Source of the DNA: Bradyrhizobium paxllaeri | GTDB lineage: Bacteria > Pseudomonadota > Alphaproteobacteria > Rhizobiales > Xanthobacteraceae | Direction of reading: 5' to 3' | Assembly: GCF_001693515.2 (NCBI RefSeq) | Contig: NZ_CP042968.1 | Location: forward strand, 7,224,501-7,288,500 | Length of the DNA: 64,000 nt | Shown here: one piece after another, positions 45,078 through 55,056 of the stretch | Numbering within the stretch: position 1 is the stretch's first letter | How the letters are laid out: each line of letters opens with the position of its first letter | The notes under the pieces: model-generated | Databases searched by the model: none | What the model was told of the DNA's origin: nothing | Seen by the model: only the letters and a program-made list of their open reading frames with translations | Position numbers and translations under genes: made by a program

Positions 45078-46181
45078 ATGGACAAGGTCGATTGCGTCGT
45101 CATCGGAGCGGGGGTAGTCGGGCTCGCGATCGCGCGGCGCCTGGCCCAGGCGGGCCGCGAAGTGATCGTGCTCGAGGCCGCCGAGGGCATCGGCACCATC
45201 ACCTCCTCGCGCAACAGCGAGGTGATCCACGCCGGCATCTATTACCGTGCCGGCAGCCTGATGGCGCAGATGTGCGTCAACGGCAAGCACGCGCTCTACC
45301 AGTATTGCCACGACCACGGCATCCCGCACCGCAATTGCGGCAAGCTGATCGTGGCGACGACGCCCAAGGAAACCGAAAAGCTGCAATCGATCCGCGCCCA
45401 TGCGCAAGCCAATGGCGTCGACGACATGCAATTGTTGACGGGCAAAGCGGCACGCGAACTGGAGCCGGCGCTGAATTGCGATGCGGCGCTGCTTTCGCCG
45501 TCCACCGGCATCATTGACAGCCATGCCTACATGCTGGCGTTGCGGGGCGATGCGGAAGAAGCCGGCGCGGCTTACGCGTTTCACACTCCGCTGCTGCATG
45601 CCCGAGCCAATGCCGGCCGCATCGAAATCGAAGCCGGCGGCGATGCGCCGATGACGCTGGCGTGCAGCCTGCTCGTCAATTCGGCAGGCTTGAGCGCGCC
45701 CGCGGTCGCGCGCAGCATCGAGGGCATGCCGATCGAAATGATTCCCTGCGCCTATCTGGCCAAGGGCAATTATTTCAGCTGCAGCGCGCGAGCGCCGTTT
45801 TCACGCCTGATCTATCCGGTGCCGGAGCCCGGCGGGCTGGGCGTGCACCTTACGCTCGACATGGCCGGACAGGCCCGGTTCGGCCCCGACGTCGAATGGG
45901 TCGAGAGCATCGACTATGCGGTGGACCCTGCCCGCGCCGAGCGATTCTATCCCGCGATCCGGCGCTACTGGCCAACGCTGCCGGACGGCGCGCTGATGCC
46001 GAGCTATTCCGGAATCCGGCCGAAGATCGTGCCGCCGGCCGTCGCCACACAGGACTTTCTGATCCAGGGCCCTGCCGATCATGGCGTGGCCGGATTGATC
46101 AACCTGTTCGGTATCGAATCGCCAGGGCTGACGTCGTCGCTCGCGATCGCCGATCATGTCGGCACGCTGGCCGAACGCTGA
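45078..46181 (+). CDS. FAD-dependent oxidoreductase, L-2-hydroxyglutarate oxidase-like
   Basis: A 367-residue DAO-family flavoprotein. FAD motif [20 protein letters not shown] at residues 5-24, then the [12 protein letters not shown] segment typical of LhgO/L2HGDH-type proteins, and [17 protein letters not shown] near the middle. The C-terminus ([18 protein letters not shown]) matches the same group. It likely oxidises L-2-hydroxyglutarate or a related hydroxy acid. Stands alone; ATG at 45078. The 257 bases before it show no gene. Confidence 0.86.
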   Translation: MDKVDCVVIGAGVVGLAIARRLAQAGREVIVLEAAEGIGTITSSRNSEVIHAGIYYRAGSLMAQMCVNGKHALYQYCHDHGIPHRNCGKLIVATTPKETEKLQSIRAHAQANGVDDMQLLTGKAARELEPALNCDAALLSPSTGIIDSHAYMLALRGDAEEAGAAYAFHTPLLHARANAGRIEIEAGGDAPMTLACSLLVNSAGLSAPAVARSIEGMPIEMIPCAYLAKGNYFSCSARAPFSRLIYPVPEPGGLGVHLTLDMAGQARFGPDVEWVESIDYAVDPARAERFYPAIRRYWPTLPDGALMPSYSGIRPKIVPPAVATQDFLIQGPADHGVAGLINLFGIESPGLTSSLAIADHVGTLAER

Positions 46182-46265
46182 ACGGGACACACAAAACATC
46201 ATCAACCCGATGAGCGCTTTTGCGCCCATCGGCTGTGTGGCGTTTCGAATACTCTGTGGGACTGA

Positions 46266-46451
46266 TTAGTGGAGGGTTTCGTCGGCGGTTTGTTTCAACC
46301 GCTCGATCTGGTCCTTGACCATTAGCTTGCGGCGCTTCAACTCGACAATTTGCAGGTCGTCTGTGGAAAGGTGCACGAGCGCTTCGTGCAATTCGTTCTC
46401 GAGGATCTTGTGTTTACGTTCAAGTTCAACAAGATGCGCCTGTAGAGCCAT
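46266..46451 (-). CDS. DUF465 (YdcH-like) family protein
   Basis: A 61-residue protein predicted as one coiled-coil hairpin: LVELERKHKILENELHEAL then ELKRRKLMVKDQIERL. This is the DUF465 layout. The ATG at 46449-46451 has GAGGAGATTTCGT before it; a longer frame to 46508 is rejected. A second DUF465 gene is divergent, 241 bases away. Function unknown. Confidence 0.88.
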   Translation of the reverse strand: MALQAHLVELERKHKILENELHEALVHLSTDDLQIVELKRRKLMVKDQIERLKQTADETLH

Positions 46452-46692
46452 ACGAAATCTCCTCGGTGGGTGAAACCTCAGATTCGATCCGGACGGCGGA
46501 GTGTACACCAGCCTTGGAATCTGTCGATGGGATTTCCAGAAGCGGGCCTCCTCATATTTTTGGATTTATCTGTAACCAATCGTGACTATGGAACCGGGTC
46601 AGCTTGCGGAGCGGGCTCGCAACGACGATATTCACCGCCAGCCTTCGAAGAATCCGTTCGCAACCTGATCGCGCTTTCAGCTAACGTACACC

Positions 46693-46899
46693 ATGACCGA
46701 CGAAGATGAGCGCGAGCTTGAAAACGAGCTCGCCCGCCTGCAGCAGGAGCATCGCGATCTCGATGCGGCGATCGACGCGCTGCATCAGTCGCCGGCACCG
46801 GACTTGTTACGGCTGCAACGACTGAAGAAGCGCAAACTGCAATTGCGCGACCGCATCGCCTTCATCGAAGATCAGATCACGCCTGACATCATCGCCTGA
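46693..46899 (+). CDS. DUF465 (YdcH-like) family protein, second copy
   Basis: A 68-residue protein with the same coiled-coil hairpin: ELENELARLQQEHRDLDAAI, then LLRLQRLKKRKLQLRDRIAF. The LKKRKLQLRDRI segment is the DUF465 hallmark (LKKxKLxLKDxI). Divergent from its paralogue. ATG at 46693; no strong Shine-Dalgarno. Function unknown. Confidence 0.88.
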   Translation: MTDEDERELENELARLQQEHRDLDAAIDALHQSPAPDLLRLQRLKKRKLQLRDRIAFIEDQITPDIIA

Positions 46900-47096
46900 T
46901 CGTTGCGCCAGTTCGGCGCGCAAAATCGTCAGCGTTTCGGCAGATCCTTTTCCCCGACATCCACACACGCCGCAGTGCTGCGAGAGGCCTGCGGTGCTCG
47001 ACCGGAAAAACAAACCAACCGGTCGGCGGATGAGACTTGACTCTATGAGAACAAAAGAAGAACATACGTCCCTGCCGCCAGCCTCGGGAGTCCGCC

Positions 47097-47309
47097 ATGT
47101 CCGCCCCACCGCCCCTGTCCGACAACAACCGCTACGAGCAGGCCTGCGACCAGGCCATCGCGATGTGCGACGGCAATCTGCGCTCGACCATCAAGGCGCT
47201 GATCATGGCGAACGAGTATCTGGAAATCGAGCTGGAGGAATTGCAGGCGGCCATCGCCGCCGGCTGCGTGCCGGCGAGAGCCTCCCGTGTGGAGAGCGAC
47301 GCCGCCTGA
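47097..47309 (+). CDS. 70-residue conserved hypothetical protein
   Basis: Starts at ATG 47097 with a Pro-rich stretch (MSAPPPLSDNNRYEQACD) and continues as a helical protein: DGNLRSTIKALIMANEYLEI and ELEELQAAIAAGC. The upstream CTCGGGAG supports the start. No family name comes to mind. It is 23 bases ahead of another small gene and the two may be cotranscribed. Confidence 0.68.
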   Translation: MSAPPPLSDNNRYEQACDQAIAMCDGNLRSTIKALIMANEYLEIELEELQAAIAAGCVPARASRVESDAA

Positions 47310-47332
47310 TCATTCAAACCCGGAGCAAGACA

Positions 47333-47584
47333 ATGGCTGATGTCACCTACTACGTCGCAATGCCATTCCTGCAGGACGATAGCGGCTCGCCGGTGGCGGG
47401 CGCCGCGGAAGAATGCCAGAGCCCGACCACCGCGTTGCGCCGTGCCGAGACGATGTCGCGGATGGCCGGCAGCATCGGCGCCGTCGCCTTCAGCCGCAGC
47501 GGCGATCCCATGCTCGGCGAATTCGGCGATGCGAAACTGCTGCACAAGTTCGGCAACGTGCCGGACGATCTCAGCGGGTTGTAG
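47333..47584 (+). CDS. 83-residue hypothetical protein
   Basis: Starts at ATG 47333 with CGGAGCAAGACA before it. The sequence (ADVTYYVAMPFLQDDSGSPV, then SPTTALRRAETMSRMAG and GAVAFSRSGDPMLGEFGDAK) looks like a compact soluble alpha/beta protein. No motif of known function. Sits between the 70-residue gene and the convergent diguanylate cyclase. Confidence 0.68.
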   Translation: MADVTYYVAMPFLQDDSGSPVAGAAEECQSPTTALRRAETMSRMAGSIGAVAFSRSGDPMLGEFGDAKLLHKFGNVPDDLSGL

Positions 47585-47630
47585 GGCTAGTCGTCACGAA
47601 GCCAACGGCCTGCAATGACAGCTTGCGGCT

Positions 47631-48314
47631 TCACGACGCCTCATGCCGCCGTAGCGCCTTGCGCACATACATGGCGCTGTCGGCCGCTTCCAGTGCGCGC
47701 CCGGCTTCGGAGTGGGTATCGAGAACGGAGACGCCTGCGGAGGCGCCTGCGGTGATGGTACGGCCATCGAACACGAAGGTGAGGCGATCGATCGCTTCTT
47801 CAAGCGCGGCCGCCTTGGCCCTGGCGTCGGTCTCGCTGAGATTCCAGAGCAACAGCGCGAACTCGTCACCGCCGAGCCGGCCGACCACGTCGGAAGCGCG
47901 CACCTGCGCCAGCAGCGCTGTGACAATGGCCTTGAGCACCTGATCGCCCGCAGCGTGTCCGAAGGTGTCGTTGATCGGCTTCAAGCGATCGACGTCGAGC
48001 ACGACCAGGGCGCCAGAGGCGCGGTAGCGTTTGATGTAGGCGATCGCGCGGTTGAGCTCGCGCTCGAAGCCGCGCCGGTTCGGGATACCCAGCAGGAAGT
48101 CGGTATCGGCGGAGGCCTGAAGTTCCTCGATCTGCGCCTGCGTCTGGGCGAGTTGCACCTTCAGCCGGCGAATCGTCGCCTTGGTGTCGTTGGAGGCGGC
48201 CGGCGGCCGGGAGGGCGGTGCCGACGATCGCCGCGGTGCAGATTTTCGCCCGGAAGCCGCGCTTTTGGGGCGTTTTCCGGCCCTGGAGGCGGTCGCCCTG
48301 GTTCTTTTCTTCAT
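47631..48314 (-). CDS. GGDEF domain diguanylate cyclase
   Basis: A 227-residue soluble protein. Residues 1-45 are Arg/Ser/Pro-rich and disordered, 46-70 form a coiled coil (IRRLKVQLAQTQAQIEEL), and the GGDEF domain fills the rest. The active site is VVGRLGGDEFALLLW, with ALVVLDVDRLKPINDTFGHA before it. No I-site RxxD is obvious five residues upstream (ASDVVGR: the pattern is RASD, which is a plausible RxxD). It should make cyclic di-GMP. Divergent from purE. Confidence 0.9.
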   Translation of the reverse strand: MKKRTRATASRAGKRPKSAASGRKSAPRRSSAPPSRPPAASNDTKATIRRLKVQLAQTQAQIEELQASADTDFLLGIPNRRGFERELNRAIAYIKRYRASGALVVLDVDRLKPINDTFGHAAGDQVLKAIVTALLAQVRASDVVGRLGGDEFALLLWNLSETDARAKAAALEEAIDRLTFVFDGRTITAGASAGVSVLDTHSEAGRALEAADSAMYVRKALRRHEAS

Positions 48315-48465
48315 GGCCTTCCCTGTGCAGGCACGCTTATGAAGGCTTGCCGGGATTCACCAAGACAGGATAGTCCATTCCTGATCCCTTGCCACGCCTT
48401 GGATGAACCCCTGGCCGATCCTATAATCGGCCTATGTTTCTGGATTCCCGAACAGAATTGACAAG

Positions 48466-48954
48466 ATGACCGCACCGATCGCCATCATTATGGGCAGCCA
48501 GTCCGACTGGGAGACCATGCGCCACGCGGCCGAGACCCTGGCCGCACTCGGGGTCGACTGCGAAAAACGCATCGTTTCCGCCCACCGGACTCCGGACCGG
48601 CTGTTTGCCTTTGCCAAGGGCGCCAAGGCCGCCGGCTTCAAGGTGATCATCGCCGGCGCCGGCGGCGCGGCGCATCTGCCCGGCATGGCGGCGGCGCTGA
48701 CCGAACTGCCCGTCTTCGGCGTTCCCGTCGAATCCAAGGCGCTGTCCGGTGTCGATTCGCTGTACTCGATCGTGCAGATGCCGGCCGGCGTTCCCGTCGG
48801 CACGCTGGCGATCGGCAAGGCCGGCGCCATCAACGCCGCCCTGCTCGCGGCCGCCGTGCTGGCGCTGAATGACGCACCGCTCGCGGGCCGGCTCGCCGCC
48901 TGGCGCAAGCAGCAGACCGACGCGGTCAAGGAGCGTCCGGAGGGTTCGGCGTGA
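48466..48954 (+). CDS. purE: N5-carboxyaminoimidazole ribonucleotide mutase
   Basis: A 162-residue enzyme of purine synthesis that converts N5-CAIR to CAIR. Family motifs are all there: [19 protein letters not shown] (phosphate-binding), [12 protein letters not shown] with the catalytic His, and [20 protein letters not shown]. It overlaps purK by four bases (ATGA-type), so the two are one operon. Confidence 0.96.
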   Translation: MTAPIAIIMGSQSDWETMRHAAETLAALGVDCEKRIVSAHRTPDRLFAFAKGAKAAGFKVIIAGAGGAAHLPGMAAALTELPVFGVPVESKALSGVDSLYSIVQMPAGVPVGTLAIGKAGAINAALLAAAVLALNDAPLAGRLAAWRKQQTDAVKERPEGSA

Positions 48955-50054
48955 CGGCTTCAGGCAAGGTGAAGCTGAAGCCGGGCGACACCATCGGAAT
49001 TCTCGGCGGCGGACAATTGGGCCGGATGCTGGCCATGGCGGCAGCGCGCCTTGGCCTCAAATGCCAGGTGTTTTCGCCGGACCCGGACTCGCCCGCCTTC
49101 GACGTGGTGCTGAACGCGACCTGCGCCGAATATGCCGACGTCGAGGCGCTCGAGTTGTTCGCCAACGATGTCGACGTCATCACCTATGAATTCGAGAACG
49201 TACCGGCCGCCACCGCCATGGTGCTGGATGCGCGGCGTCCCGTGCTGCCGGCGCAGAAGATCCTGGAAACCACGCAGGACCGCCTGATCGAAAAGGATTT
49301 CGTCAAGCGGCTCGGCATCGGCACCGCCGACTATGCCGACGTATCGTCGGTGGAAACCCTGCAGACCGCCATTACCCGCATCGGCCTTCCCGCCGTGATC
49401 AAGACCCGCCGCTTCGGTTACGACGGCAAGGGCCAGGCGATCATCCGCGAGGGCGATGATCCGGCTCAAGTCTGGGAAGACCTCGGCACCAAATCCGCGA
49501 TCCTCGAAGCCTTCGTTCCCTACGAGCGCGAGGTCTCCGTGATCGCCGCGCGCGGAGCCGACGGCACGGTCGAGTGTTACGACGTCACCGAAAACGAGCA
49601 CCGCGATCACATCCTGAAATTCTCGCGGGTTCCGGCGGCGATTTCAGATGAGCTGGCGGCGCAGGCGCGTGCCGTCGCCGAGAAGATCGCCCATGCGCTC
49701 GACTATGTCGGCGTGCTCGGGGTCGAGTTGTTCGTCGTTGCCGGAAATGGCGGACCGCACGTGCTGGTCAACGAGATTGCGCCGCGGGTGCATAATTCCG
49801 GGCACTGGACGCTGGACGGCGCCTCGGTCTCGCAATTCGAGCAGCATATCCGCGCGATCGCCGGCTGGCCGCTCGCCAAGCCGGTTCGGCACGGCGCGGT
49901 CGTCATGACCAACCTGATCGGCGACGATATCCTCGACTACGAGCAGTGGCTGACGGTTCCCGGCGCCACCGTGCACCTCTACGGCAAAGGCCCGCCGCGG
50001 CCGGGCCGCAAGATGGGCCATGTCACCGAAGTGGTCCCGGCGAGCAACAAATAA
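48951..50054 (+). CDS. purK: N5-carboxyaminoimidazole ribonucleotide synthase
   Basis: A 367-residue ATP-grasp enzyme that makes N5-CAIR from AIR, bicarbonate and ATP, the substrate of PurE. N-terminal [20 protein letters not shown] (pre-ATP-grasp domain), then [20 protein letters not shown] (ATP-binding) and [19 protein letters not shown] (metal/active site). GTG start overlapping the end of purE. Convergent with aqpZ. Confidence 0.96.
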   Translation: MTASGKVKLKPGDTIGILGGGQLGRMLAMAAARLGLKCQVFSPDPDSPAFDVVLNATCAEYADVEALELFANDVDVITYEFENVPAATAMVLDARRPVLPAQKILETTQDRLIEKDFVKRLGIGTADYADVSSVETLQTAITRIGLPAVIKTRRFGYDGKGQAIIREGDDPAQVWEDLGTKSAILEAFVPYEREVSVIAARGADGTVECYDVTENEHRDHILKFSRVPAAISDELAAQARAVAEKIAHALDYVGVLGVELFVVAGNGGPHVLVNEIAPRVHNSGHWTLDGASVSQFEQHIRAIAGWPLAKPVRHGAVVMTNLIGDDILDYEQWLTVPGATVHLYGKGPPRPGRKMGHVTEVVPASNK

Positions 50055-50085
50055 CGCAGCGCCGCTCGCCGAGCTCGGTCGCAGA

Positions 50086-50808
50086 TCAGGCCGTCCTTAC
50101 GCCTTCCACGACGCCGACCGGCTCCTCGCTGAGCCAGCGATAGAGCACGCCGCCCAGCGCTCCGCCGATCAGTGGCGCTACCCAGAACATCCAGAGCTGC
50201 GCCAACGCCCAGCCGCCGACGAACAGCGCGGGACCCGTGCTGCGCGCCGGATTCACCGACGTGTTGGTGACGGGAATGCTGACGAGGTGGATCATCACCA
50301 GCGCGAGGCCAATCGCCAGCGGCGCAAAGCCCGCCGGCGCCTTGCCGTGGGTGGCGCCCATGATGATGAACAGGAACATCATGGTCATCACCACCTCGGT
50401 GATGAAGCAGGCCACCATGCCGTACTGGCCGGGCGAATGCGCGTCATAGCCGTTGGAGGCAAAGCCCTTGCTCAGATCGAAGCCGGGCGCACCGCTTGCG
50501 ATCACATAGAGCACGCCTGCGGCAACGATCGCGCCAATCACCTGCGCGATCACATAAGGCAGGATCTGACCGGTCGGAAAGCGGCCGCCGGCGGCGAGGC
50601 CGACCGTCACGGCGGGATTGAGATGGCAGCCGGAAATGTGTCCGATCGCATAGGCCATGGTCACGACGCTCAGCCCGAACGCCAGAGACACACCGACCAG
50701 GCCTATCCCGACCTGCGGAAAGCCGGCGGCAATGACCGCGCTGCCGCACCCCGCAAAAGTGAGCCAAAACGTACCGATCGCTTCAGCGGCATATTTTTTG
50801 GTATTCAT
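50086..50808 (-). CDS. aqpZ: Aquaporin Z
   Basis: A 240-residue inner-membrane water channel with six membrane segments and the two half-helix motifs [12 protein letters not shown] and [13 protein letters not shown]. In the selectivity filter the Arg after the second NPA is present, as in water-specific channels. It begins [23 protein letters not shown] at 50806-50808 preceded by GGGAGGCGAGT. Single gene, convergent with purK. Confidence 0.94.
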   Translation of the reverse strand: MNTKKYAAEAIGTFWLTFAGCGSAVIAAGFPQVGIGLVGVSLAFGLSVVTMAYAIGHISGCHLNPAVTVGLAAGGRFPTGQILPYVIAQVIGAIVAAGVLYVIASGAPGFDLSKGFASNGYDAHSPGQYGMVACFITEVVMTMMFLFIIMGATHGKAPAGFAPLAIGLALVMIHLVSIPVTNTSVNPARSTGPALFVGGWALAQLWMFWVAPLIGGALGGVLYRWLSEEPVGVVEGVRTA

Positions 50809-51062
50809 ACTCGCCTCCCGCATGTTTTGCGTTCCCGGATGCTAGGGAGGGCCCGTGAGGGGCTCGTTATCTGCGGAAACCGGGCCTGTATTGGCCGAAT
50901 TCCGCCGATTTTCGTAGCGTCCCCGGGCCCAAAACCGCCTTCTCCGGTGGACATCAGCGGTTTTGTCTGCTACATGCCCGCGCTCAGGGTTGAGGGCCAG
51001 GCCTTTCGCCGGCCCTTCACTTTACCAGAATTCCTATCCGATCAATTGAAAGAGGATGCCGC

Positions 51063-51368
51063 GTGCAGGTTCTCGTTCGCGATAACAATGTCGACCAAGC
51101 CCTCAAGGCGCTGAAGAAGAAGATGCAGCGTGAGGGTATTTTCCGCGAGATGAAGCTCCGCGGACATTACGAAAAGCCCTCCGAGAAGAAGGCCCGTGAA
51201 AAGGCTGAAGCCGTGCGCCGCGCACGCAAGCTGGCCCGCAAGAAGCTGCAGCGCGAAGGCCTGCTGCCGATGAAGCCGAAGCCGGTGTTCGGCGCCGGTC
51301 CCGGCGGCGACCGTGGTGGTGCCGGCGGTCGTGGTGGCCCGGGCGCAGGTCCGCGCGGACCGCGCTGA
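51063..51368 (+). CDS. rpsU: Small ribosomal subunit protein bS21
   Basis: A 101-residue protein. The conserved S21 core is [20 protein letters not shown], then [20 protein letters not shown] and a basic helix. The tail from about residue 84 is Gly/Arg-rich ([14 protein letters not shown]), longer than in E. coli but usual in rhizobia. GTG start at 51063 behind AAAGAGGATGCC. Followed by a strong terminator. Confidence 0.95.
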   Translation: MQVLVRDNNVDQALKALKKKMQREGIFREMKLRGHYEKPSEKKAREKAEAVRRARKLARKKLQREGLLPMKPKPVFGAGPGGDRGGAGGRGGPGAGPRGPR

Positions 51369-51395
51369 GCGCGTTCTCCAAGAGATCTGAATTGA

Positions 51396-51427
51396 AGACG
51401 CGGACCTCGGGTCCGCGTTTTTGTTTT
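51396..51427 (+). terminator. Rho-independent terminator of rpsU
   Basis: ACGCGGACC, loop TCG, GGTCCGCGT, then TTTTTTGTTTTT. Nine perfect pairs and a long T-run, 28 bases after the rpsU stop. Confidence 0.93.
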
Positions 51428-51632
51428 TGAGCGCAGGCAAGCCGGCTCGAATGTTGATGTGCGCGCTCCGCCCGGTCGCCCGCATCATTTGCACGCGACG
51501 CGGCGACCGAGCCGTCATCCGGAAAACTTTGGATGGCAATCGTCCCGGCCGCGTTGCGGCTATTTTGGGCGATGCATTTTGCGTTTCGGCAGGCTACCAA
51601 TTACCGCATCGAATCCGAAAGTCTTCCGCTGC

Positions 51633-52277
51633 ATGGCCGTTACGGATTGCAATGCCTGTTCCCGCGCCTCGCGCCTGACGGCCGCATCTGTCGCGCTGCT
51701 CGCAACCGTTTTTGCCCTTCCGCTCGTCGGCTGTTCGTTCGACCTGGGATCATGGGGATCGGATAAGGAAAAGCCGCAGGTCCTCGAACAGAAGCCGACC
51801 GGCACGATCAGCGGACAAAACGTCAGCGATGCACAAGGCCACGCGGCACGCGGCCAGGCACTCGTCAAGGCGGGCAAGACCGAAGAGGCGCTCGCGGAAT
51901 TCGACCGCGCGCTCGCACTCGATCCCTACAACGTGCCGGCCCTGTATGGCCGCGGCCTGATCTATCAGGGCGAGAAGCAGCACGAGCAGGCGATCGCGGA
52001 TTTCACCGCGGCCAATGGCCTGACGCCGCAACGGGTCGAGCCGCTGCTGGCGCGCGCCACCAGCTATCTCGCGATCGACAAGGCCAAGGAAGCCGCTTCC
52101 GATCTCGACGAGGCGGTGCAGACCGATCCCAACAGCGCGCAGGCCTGGTCGTCCCGTGGCGTCACCTATGAGCGGCTCGGCGACAAGGCCAAGGCGTTCA
52201 CATCCTATGGCCGTGCGCTCGCGCTCCGGCCCAAGGATGAAGCCGCGCGAAGCGGGCTTGCGCGCACCGGCGGTTAA
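51633..52277 (+). CDS. TPR-repeat lipoprotein
   Basis: A 214-residue exported protein. The signal peptide ends in a lipobox LVGC with the lipidated Cys at residue 34. After a short linker come about four TPR repeats (GQALVKAGKTEEALAEFDRA, ALYGRGLIYQGEKQHEQAIA, AWSSRGVTYERLGDKAKAFT). It should sit on a membrane facing the periplasm and hold protein partners. The ATG at 51633 has only a weak ribosome site; an upstream in-frame ATG at 51459 would bury the signal. Function unknown. Confidence 0.82.
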   Translation: MAVTDCNACSRASRLTAASVALLATVFALPLVGCSFDLGSWGSDKEKPQVLEQKPTGTISGQNVSDAQGHAARGQALVKAGKTEEALAEFDRALALDPYNVPALYGRGLIYQGEKQHEQAIADFTAANGLTPQRVEPLLARATSYLAIDKAKEAASDLDEAVQTDPNSAQAWSSRGVTYERLGDKAKAFTSYGRALALRPKDEAARSGLARTGG

Positions 52278-52392
52278 CTCTCCCGGATTGACATCTCGCT
52301 GCAGTCCGGCCTGACACGCTTTCGCGCGCGAGAAAACAAAAGCCTCCGGATTAATCCGAGGGCATGCGTCGCGTGAAACACTATGGGTTGGA

Positions 52393-53451
52393 TTACCTCG
52401 GCAGCACCGAGTGGAAGATCGACTTCGCGGTCGACAGCGCGTCCTCGGCAGCCGCCGTGGCGCGTTCGCGCACCGAAGGTTCTCCGACTTCGGCTCGCAG
52501 ATCGAGCGGACGCGAGACGGGAATATCGGCCGGCGGGGTCGGGCGGTTCGGGTCGACGGCCTCGGCATAAGGCGGACGCGGCTGCAACGAGCGCTGAGCA
52601 GACGAAGCCTGACCGAACGGCTCACCGGCGGGCGAGCCCGAGACCATGATCGGCGGCGGCAGCGGACGAAGCGCGGGCGCATTCGTGACGGCAGGCGCAT
52701 GCGTGACGGCAGGCGCATGCGTGACCGCCGGCGCAGCCGCGACCACGGGCGCATTCGCGACCTTCGGCGCCTCGGGAGCGCGGGCAGGCTCGGCGACGCG
52801 CGGTGAGGTTTCGCCGTTGGCGCGCAGGCGCTCGATCGCGGCACGCGCCAGATCGTTTGCATCGCGGCGTTCCTCCGGCGCAGCCGAAGTCTCGATCGGG
52901 GCGGTCGGCGCGGCCGCCGCAACCGGAGCCGGCGAAGAATTCACAGGCTGGATGGGCGACGGCAGCACGACCCGGATCTTTTCTTTCTCGCGCGGCGCCG
53001 CAGCATGACGACGATCGGCGTCAGCGGGGCTTTCGGCCGATTTCACGTCGGACTTGTTCGCGTCAGACTTGTTCGTATCGGACTTATTCGAATCAGATTT
53101 GGCGTCGGCTTTGGCCTCAACCTTTTCGTCGGCCTTCTGGGCCTTCTCGGCGACCGCCGGCCGTTCGGCAGCGGTCTTCTCCATGACAGCCTTCTCGGAG
53201 ATGCCGCGCGCCTTGACGCCTGCGGCCGGCAGATTGCTGGCCATGCTCTCGGCCGGCTTGGCATCAGACTTTGTATCGGATTTAGCTTCGGCCTTGCCGT
53301 CCCCCTTGGGGGTGGCGGGCGATACCGCCGCAGCGGGAGGAGCGTCTGCGGGCTTGCTCACGATGTAGTGGTTGACGATGTACGCCCCGATGACGGTCGC
53401 AGCCACCGAAGGGAAGATGTCCACCGCAAATTTCTTGAGGTAATTCAGCAT
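52393..53451 (-). CDS. Membrane-anchored low-complexity protein with tandem repeats
   Basis: A 352-residue protein with one N-terminal membrane segment (about 10-30, DIFPSVAATVIGAYIVNHYI) and a long Ala/Pro/Lys/Asp-rich body. Two repeat arrays are visible: SDxNKSD units near residues 118-136 and APAVTHAPAVTHAPAVTNAP near 240-260. The DNA repeat for the latter is an 18-base unit (about 52683-52730). The end (EDALSTAKSIFHSVLPR) is amphipathic. No known domain. Probably a surface or cell-envelope linker protein; function unknown. Confidence 0.72.
   Translation of the reverse strand: MLNYLKKFAVDIFPSVAATVIGAYIVNHYIVSKPADAPPAAAVSPATPKGDGKAEAKSDTKSDAKPAESMASNLPAAGVKARGISEKAVMEKTAAERPAVAEKAQKADEKVEAKADAKSDSNKSDTNKSDANKSDVKSAESPADADRRHAAAPREKEKIRVVLPSPIQPVNSSPAPVAAAAPTAPIETSAAPEERRDANDLARAAIERLRANGETSPRVAEPARAPEAPKVANAPVVAAAPAVTHAPAVTHAPAVTNAPALRPLPPPIMVSGSPAGEPFGQASSAQRSLQPRPPYAEAVDPNRPTPPADIPVSRPLDLRAEVGEPSVRERATAAAEDALSTAKSIFHSVLPR
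52683..52730. repeat. 18-base in-frame tandem repeat
   Basis: The unit GTGACGGCAGGCGCATGC is repeated about two and a half times, the last copy diverged to GTGACCGCCGGCGCAGCC. It encodes the APAVTH units of the low-complexity protein. Length variation between strains is likely. Confidence 0.75.
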
Positions 53452-53646
53452 TCAGGGCACTCCCCACGGGTCCCTCAATTGCCGGAACTTTGAGGCACAT
53501 TCAGGGATCAACTGCGACGGATCGGTGGCAACTCAGCAGTTCCTGTGCAGGCGCGGCGGAACCCGCTTGCGTCTGCCCCTCTCCAGGCCGCAACGCAGCA
53601 TACGGCGTCCCTGCCCGGCGAAGCAACCTGGACCTGAGGTGGAGGG

Positions 53647-53931
53647 TCAGGGCTTCAGCTCGATCTCCAGAAACACGATCTCGCTGTTCGTCTCGTTCAG
53701 CACGTCGTGCTGGACACCGGCTTTCCGGAAATAGGATTTGCCGGCTCCGAGCTGTGCCTTGGTGCGCTCGCCGTTGGGCGCGACGATGGTCATCTCGCCC
53801 GAGGTTACCGGCACGATCACGTAATCCATCTCGTGGGTGTGATGGCCGGTGGCGCTGCCCGGCGCCAGCCGCCATTCGGTGACGCGGACTTCCGGGGTAT
53901 CAACCTGAATGTCGGATTTGGCGGCGAGCAT
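53647..53931 (-). CDS. Cupin domain protein
   Basis: A 94-residue single-cupin protein. The metal-binding pattern is GSATGHHTHEMDYVIVPVTSG (two His plus Glu) and a later His in AGVQHDVLNETN. The ATG at 53929-53931 has GGAG nine bases before it. It lies 20 bases behind the calcium/proton antiporter gene and is likely cotranscribed. Enzyme activity, if any, is unknown. Confidence 0.84.
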   Translation of the reverse strand: MLAAKSDIQVDTPEVRVTEWRLAPGSATGHHTHEMDYVIVPVTSGEMTIVAPNGERTKAQLGAGKSYFRKAGVQHDVLNETNSEIVFLEIELKP

Positions 53932-53951
53932 GTCGGTTTGCTCCAATGGAA

Positions 53952-55052
53952 CTACGGCACGAATACCATGAACAGGAACACGGCGAACACCACCATATGT
54001 ACCAGCCCGAACAGGATGTTGGTCCGGCCGGTGCCAAAGGTGAGCATGCTGATGACGAAAGTCAGCATCAGCAGCACCATCTCCTGGGTGTTGAGCCCGA
54101 GGACCAGCGGCGGCTTGTCGAACACGTAGGCGGCAACCGCGACGGCCGGGATCGTCAGCCCGATGGTGGCGAGCGAGGAGCCGAGTGCGAGATTGATGCT
54201 CTTTTGCAGGTAGTTCTTCCGGGCGGCCCCAATGGCCGCGACGCTTTCCGGCAACAGGACCAGCACCGCTACCAGCACGCCGGCAAAGGCCGGCGGCGCG
54301 CCGATCATCGCGGTCACGACATCGACCACCAGCGAGAATTTCTTCGCCAGCAGCACCACTGCCAGCAGCGACACCAGAAGCAGCGCGACGCTCAGCGCGA
54401 GCATCCGGTTCGACAGCGGCGCTTCGCCATGTGCCGCATCCCCACCACTGCTGACGAAATAATCGCTATGGCGGATGGTCTGGGTATAGAGGAATACGCC
54501 GTAGAGGACGAGCGTGACGACGCTGACGAACCCGAGCTGCGCCATCGAATAGACCGGGCCCGGCGTGGTCAGCGTATAGTTCGGCAGCACCAGCGTTATC
54601 GTTGCCAGCACGAACAGCACGCTGAGGTAAAGATTGGCGCCGGAAACCTGGAAATCCTGCTCGCGATAGCGCAGCCCACCGATGAAGATGCAGAGGCCGA
54701 CCAGCCCATTGCATACGATCATCACGACCGCAAACACAGTGTCGCGCGCCAGCGCCGGCACCGGCTTCACGCCGAGCATGATGGTCGAGATCAGCGCGAC
54801 CTCGATGATGGTGACCGCTAACGTCAGCAGCAACGTGCCGTACGGTTCGCCTACCCGCTCGGCGATCACCTCGGCATGGTGCACAGCTGCGAACACCGTG
54901 CCGAACAGAATCGCCAGCAGCACGGCCGCGAACAGCAGCCCACCGGCCGACGGCGTAAAGTCGAGCCCAAGGACGGTGGCCACGGCAAACAGCAGCACCG
55001 CCAGCGCAGGGAAGATCCAGGCCGATCGCGGCATCGGTCCGTGTGCGCTCAT
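53952..55052 (-). CDS. Calcium/proton antiporter, ChaA-like
   Basis: A 366-residue inner-membrane carrier of the CaCA family with about eleven hydrophobic segments. The two alpha-repeat motifs are GEPYGTLLLTLAVTIIEVAL and LGSSLATIGLTIPAVAVAAY. ChaA exports calcium, sodium or potassium in exchange for protons. ATG at 55050-55052, four bases after the hydrolase gene stop; the cupin gene follows. Confidence 0.88.
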   Translation of the reverse strand: MSAHGPMPRSAWIFPALAVLLFAVATVLGLDFTPSAGGLLFAAVLLAILFGTVFAAVHHAEVIAERVGEPYGTLLLTLAVTIIEVALISTIMLGVKPVPALARDTVFAVVMIVCNGLVGLCIFIGGLRYREQDFQVSGANLYLSVLFVLATITLVLPNYTLTTPGPVYSMAQLGFVSVVTLVLYGVFLYTQTIRHSDYFVSSGGDAAHGEAPLSNRMLALSVALLLVSLLAVVLLAKKFSLVVDVVTAMIGAPPAFAGVLVAVLVLLPESVAAIGAARKNYLQKSINLALGSSLATIGLTIPAVAVAAYVFDKPPLVLGLNTQEMVLLMLTFVISMLTFGTGRTNILFGLVHMVVFAVFLFMVFVP

Positions 55053-55056
55053 GCGG

